A stretch of DNA of 64,000 nt, taken from Ruegeria sp. HKCCD7303. Lineage in GTDB: Bacteria; Pseudomonadota; Alphaproteobacteria; Rhodobacterales; Rhodobacteraceae. Numbering within the stretch: the first letter of the stretch is position 1; every line of letters starts with the position of its first letter. The stretch covers positions 620,001-684,000 of the forward strand of contig NZ_WVRE01000002.1 of NCBI RefSeq assembly GCF_013111185.1, written 5' to 3'. A program made the position numbers and the translations under genes. Below the pieces are notes generated by a model, which did not search any database, was not told the origin of the DNA, and worked only from the letters and a program-made list of their open reading frames with translations. This document shows positions 61,142 to 64,000 of the stretch, piece by piece.

Positions 61142-62344
61142 TCAGAATGTGTCAGGCAGCGGGTCGATCCAATCCAGACGACGAACATAAACTACGGCCA
61201 ACAACCCGGCAAAGCTGCACGCCCACATCATGCCCAGAACCAGAAAGGGCCCGTTTTCAGGGCTGACAAATGCACCCGTCACCGAGGTCAGGATAGCCCC
61301 AAGCGCCACGATCATTGCCCCAGACAGCCCGGCTGCGCTGCCCGCCAACTTAGGGCGCACGGACATGATCCCTGCAGTGGCATTTGCATTGGTCAGGCCA
61401 TTGCCGAATCCAACGCAGATGGCCGATCCGAAGAACACCCAGACTGACCCCAGGCCAGTGAGAAACAGAAGTAATCCAAGGAATGGCCCGGTCGAAGCCA
61501 CAACCCGGCCGATCAGGATCATCGTGGTCAGGCGTGTCCGCGCCGCTATCCGACCGGTGACGAAGTTCCCGACCATGTACCCACCGGTTATGATGCCAAT
61601 CCCAAGACCCAACATCGCCGGGCTTAGATCGAACCAGGCAGCCGCGACCAGAGGCGCGCCAGTGATAAAGCTATAGAATCCACCAATCGAAAACGACGCA
61701 CACAAGGCGTAACCCCAAAACCTGCGGGCGCGAAACAGATCCGGATATTCGCGCAGTTGGGCAGTAAAGGTAGAAGAACGGTTCGTGTTGGTTTCGCCCA
61801 TGTCAAACCACAGCAGAACCAGCACCCCTGCACCCAGCAACGTGTAAAGCACAAACCCCGAGCGCCAACCAAAAAGCACATCCAGCCCGCCGCCCAGCAT
61901 CGGCCCAAGCATCGGCGCCAAAGCCATGGCCATCGTCACATAACCCAGTTTGCTGGCCGCCTCGTTCGGCGGATACTGGTCTCTGATTGATGCGCTGGAC
62001 AGAACCGACCCGGCCACCACTGCGGCCTGCAAAAGACGGAACCCCAGGAACACCCAGATCGACTGGGCCAGTGTGCATCCGATTGAGGCGATGACGAAGA
62101 AGGTCATGCACATCAACAGTATCGGTCTGCGCCCGAAGCGATCAGACAGCGGCCCCATGATCAGTTGCAGCACGGCTGAAACCGCCAGATACCCGGCAAC
62201 TGACAGGTTCATCAGGCCGTAATCCACGCCGAAATCTTCGCTCATGTGGGCCAGCGACGGCAGGAACAAGTTCAGCGACAGCACCGACAACGCAGTGGCA
62301 AAGATCAGCGTGATCAGATGAGGGGGCGTTTGGGCCGCGCGCAT
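61142..62344 (-). CDS. Bcr/CflA-type multidrug efflux MFS transporter
   Basis: Twelve-helix major facilitator of 400 residues. The signature after helix 2, QLIMGPLSDRFGRRPILL, and SLNLFLPSLAHMSEDF in helix 1 are typical of the DHA1 Bcr/CflA subgroup that exports drugs by proton antiport. The substrate is unknown. It stands alone, divergent from the ABC-F gene across 107 bases, and both may be linked to antibiotic stress. Confidence 0.88.
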   Translation of the reverse strand: MRAAQTPPHLITLIFATALSVLSLNLFLPSLAHMSEDFGVDYGLMNLSVAGYLAVSAVLQLIMGPLSDRFGRRPILLMCMTFFVIASIGCTLAQSIWVFLGFRLLQAAVVAGSVLSSASIRDQYPPNEAASKLGYVTMAMALAPMLGPMLGGGLDVLFGWRSGFVLYTLLGAGVLVLLWFDMGETNTNRSSTFTAQLREYPDLFRARRFWGYALCASFSIGGFYSFITGAPLVAAAWFDLSPAMLGLGIGIITGGYMVGNFVTGRIAARTRLTTMILIGRVVASTGPFLGLLLFLTGLGSVWVFFGSAICVGFGNGLTNANATAGIMSVRPKLAGSAAGLSGAMIVALGAILTSVTGAFVSPENGPFLVLGMMWACSFAGLLAVVYVRRLDWIDPLPDTF

Positions 62345-62451
62345 TGGAAAAACCGATCAGAAAAGCAAACGACACAGCGCTAACACATTGAATGAGGCTT
62401 GAACATGCCAAGCCGCTGGCGGCGGCATCACGCCTCTGCTAAGAGCGGCCC

Positions 62452-64000
62452 ATGCTACGGATCGAAGACATCACCTATGCCGTTGAAGGCCGCCCTTTAT
62501 TTGACGGCGCAAGCGCGACCATACCAGACGGGCACAAGGTTGGCCTTGTGGGCCGGAATGGTACCGGCAAGACCACTCTGTTCCGCCTGATCCGGGGGGA
62601 ACTGGCGCTGGAGTCCGGCAATATCTTGGTCCCCAAACGCGCTCGGATTGGTGGTGTGGCGCAAGAGGTGCCCTCGTCTGGCGTCTCGTTGATCAACACG
62701 GTTCTTGCCGCTGATACAGAACGCAGCACCCTGATGGCCGAGGCTGAGACGGCGGATGACCCGGCCCGCATTGCCGAGATCCAGACCCGCCTTGCCGATA
62801 TCGACGCTTGGTCCGCCGAGGCGCGCGCAGCCTCAATCCTCAAGGGGTTGGGTTTTGACGACGAAGACCAGTTGCGCCCGTGTTCCGATTTCTCGGGCGG
62901 CTGGCGGATGCGTGTCGCTTTGGCGGCGGTGTTGTTTTCGCAGCCCGATCTGCTGTTGCTGGACGAACCGACCAACTATCTGGACCTTGAAGGTGCTCTG
63001 TGGCTGGAAAGCTATTTGGCCAAATATCCGCACACGGTGATCATCATCAGCCACGACCGAGGGTTGTTGAACCGTGCTGTCGGCTCGATCCTGCATCTCG
63101 AGGACCGCAAGCTGACTTATTACGCGGTGCCTTATGACAAGTTCGCCGAACGACGCGCCGAACGTCTGGCGCAGGCGGAATCCGAGAACGCCAAGGCGAA
63201 GGCACGCATCGCGCATTTGCAAAGCTTTGTAGATCGCTTCCGCTATAAGGCGTCCAAGGCCGTTCAGGCCCAATCCCGCCTGAAGATGATCGAGCGCATT
63301 CAACTTGTCTCGACCCCGCAAGAGGCCGCCCTGCGCGCGTTTTCCTTCCCCGAACCCGAAGAACTGTCGCCGCCGATCATCCAGATCGAGGGCGGTGCGA
63401 CAGGCTATGGCGAGACTGAGGTTCTGCGCCGCCTGAACCTGCGGATTGACCAGGATGACCGGATTGCCCTGTTGGGCAAGAACGGTCAGGGCAAATCAAC
63501 CTTGTCCAAGCTTTTGTCTGACCGCCTGCCCCTGATGGCGGGCAAGATGAGCCGTTCCAACAAGCTGCGCATCGGCTATTTCGCACAGCATCAAGTGGAT
63601 GAGCTTTATGTGGACGAAACGCCATTGGACCACCTGCGCCGTCTGCGTCCTGACGAAGCGCCGGGCAAGTGGCGCTCTCGGCTGGCTGGATTTGGACTGA
63701 ACGCGGATCAGGCCGAAACCGAGGTTGGTCGTCTGTCCGGTGGCCAAAAAGCACGCCTTTCGCTGCTGATCGCCACGATTGATGCGCCGCATATGCTGAT
63801 CCTGGATGAACCGACCAACCACCTCGATATCGAAAGCCGCGAGGCTCTGGTCGAAGCACTGACCGCCTATTCCGGTGCAGTCGTGTTAGTCAGCCACGAC
63901 ATGCACCTTCTAAGCCTTGTCGCGGACCGGCTTTGGTTGGTCTCGGACGGGACAGTCAAACCCTTCGACGGCGACCTTGAAGCGTACCGATCTTTGTTGT
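62452..64000 (+). CDS. ABC-F family ATPase, 3' end outside the window
   Basis: Open from ATG 62452 to the window end (516 codons, no stop), so the C-terminus is missing. It is a soluble protein with two ABC modules and no membrane domain. Module one: Walker A GRNGTGKTT at 34-42, SGGWRMRVALAAVLF, Walker B LLLLDEPTNYLD. The inter-module linker is highly charged (ERRAERLAQAESENAKAKARIAHL). Module two: GKNGQGKSTL, LSGGQKARLSLL, LDEPTNHLD. It acts on ribosomes or in translation quality control. The pattern is closest to the YheS/Uup group; the exact subfamily is not certain. Confidence 0.92.
   Translation, partial: MLRIEDITYAVEGRPLFDGASATIPDGHKVGLVGRNGTGKTTLFRLIRGELALESGNILVPKRARIGGVAQEVPSSGVSLINTVLAADTERSTLMAEAETADDPARIAEIQTRLADIDAWSAEARAASILKGLGFDDEDQLRPCSDFSGGWRMRVALAAVLFSQPDLLLLDEPTNYLDLEGALWLESYLAKYPHTVIIISHDRGLLNRAVGSILHLEDRKLTYYAVPYDKFAERRAERLAQAESENAKAKARIAHLQSFVDRFRYKASKAVQAQSRLKMIERIQLVSTPQEAALRAFSFPEPEELSPPIIQIEGGATGYGETEVLRRLNLRIDQDDRIALLGKNGQGKSTLSKLLSDRLPLMAGKMSRSNKLRIGYFAQHQVDELYVDETPLDHLRRLRPDEAPGKWRSRLAGFGLNADQAETEVGRLSGGQKARLSLLIATIDAPHMLILDEPTNHLDIESREALVEALTAYSGAVVLVSHDMHLLSLVADRLWLVSDGTVKPFDGDLEAYRSLL

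Noticed and set aside
1-64000. CRISPR arrays, insertion sequences, prophage, rRNA operons
   Set aside because: Reading through the window showed no regular repeat-spacer arrays, transposase or phage structural genes, and no rRNA sequences.

Overview
The window looks like a chromosomal segment of a marine alphaproteobacterium of the order Rhodobacterales, Roseobacter group. The evidence is the set of Rhodobacterales-type families (DUF6456 and DUF6477 proteins, TrgA/TrgB, a Roseobacter-type MttB homologue, a dimethylglycine-dehydrogenase-like GcvT fusion), the moderately high GC content, and an intergenic hairpin repeat typical of the group. I cannot fix the genus. About 57 protein genes and one tRNA are supported. 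I see no prophage, insertion sequence, CRISPR array or rRNA, so this is ordinary core and lineage-specific chromosome with several unusual small operons.

Layout. 1-8 kb: hpt (5' end outside the window), a small exported protein, an M20 amidohydrolase overlapping lipA, a peroxiredoxin, the DUF6456/DUF6477 pair, an MttB-family methyltransferase without pyrrolysine, and an MgtC-like protein. 8-17 kb: guaA, two EamA exporters, a FadL-like porin, a P-loop protein, metA, an alpha/beta hydrolase, ppk2 and a TetR regulator. 17.7-19.1 kb: a truncated haemoglobin whose gene overlaps that of a class III nucleotidyl cyclase, with a perfect palindrome in the promoter region, followed by tRNA-Ser(GGA). 19.6-27.5 kb: a long minus-strand block phr-cfa-trgA-trgB-cysK-mscS, preceded by a sequence resembling the singlet-oxygen sigma-factor (RpoE/ChrR, ECF11) promoter of Rhodobacter. 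This looks like a light, oxidant and tellurite stress operon.

27.5-40 kb: a class V aminotransferase-like protein, pyrH, miaA, and a four-gene peptide-type ABC importer with an enlarged permease and both ATPases fused. A Tat-exported metallo-hydrolase, a GAF-LuxR regulator and a lytic transglycosylase follow. 40-48 kb: ssb, a site-2 protease, aroB/aroK, a 49-residue membrane protein, an exported helical protein, xerD and a CorC-like protein. 48-53 kb: an orphan Tat-dependent solute-binding protein divergent from a covalent-FAD demethylase/dehydrogenase, then a MocA-like nucleotidyltransferase.

53-64 kb: a 716-bp gene-free region leads into degP with an OmpR-type two-component system. Convergent to it is a tight operon CHAD protein - ParA ATPase - CYTH phosphohydrolase. 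This is the best candidate for an undescribed system: a ParA-type positioning machine whose partner is a polyphosphate-binding CHAD protein carrying a basic, ParB-like N-terminal tail. The window ends with a TfoX C-terminal-domain protein, ndk, a Bcr/CflA-type exporter and an ABC-F ATPase cut by the window end.
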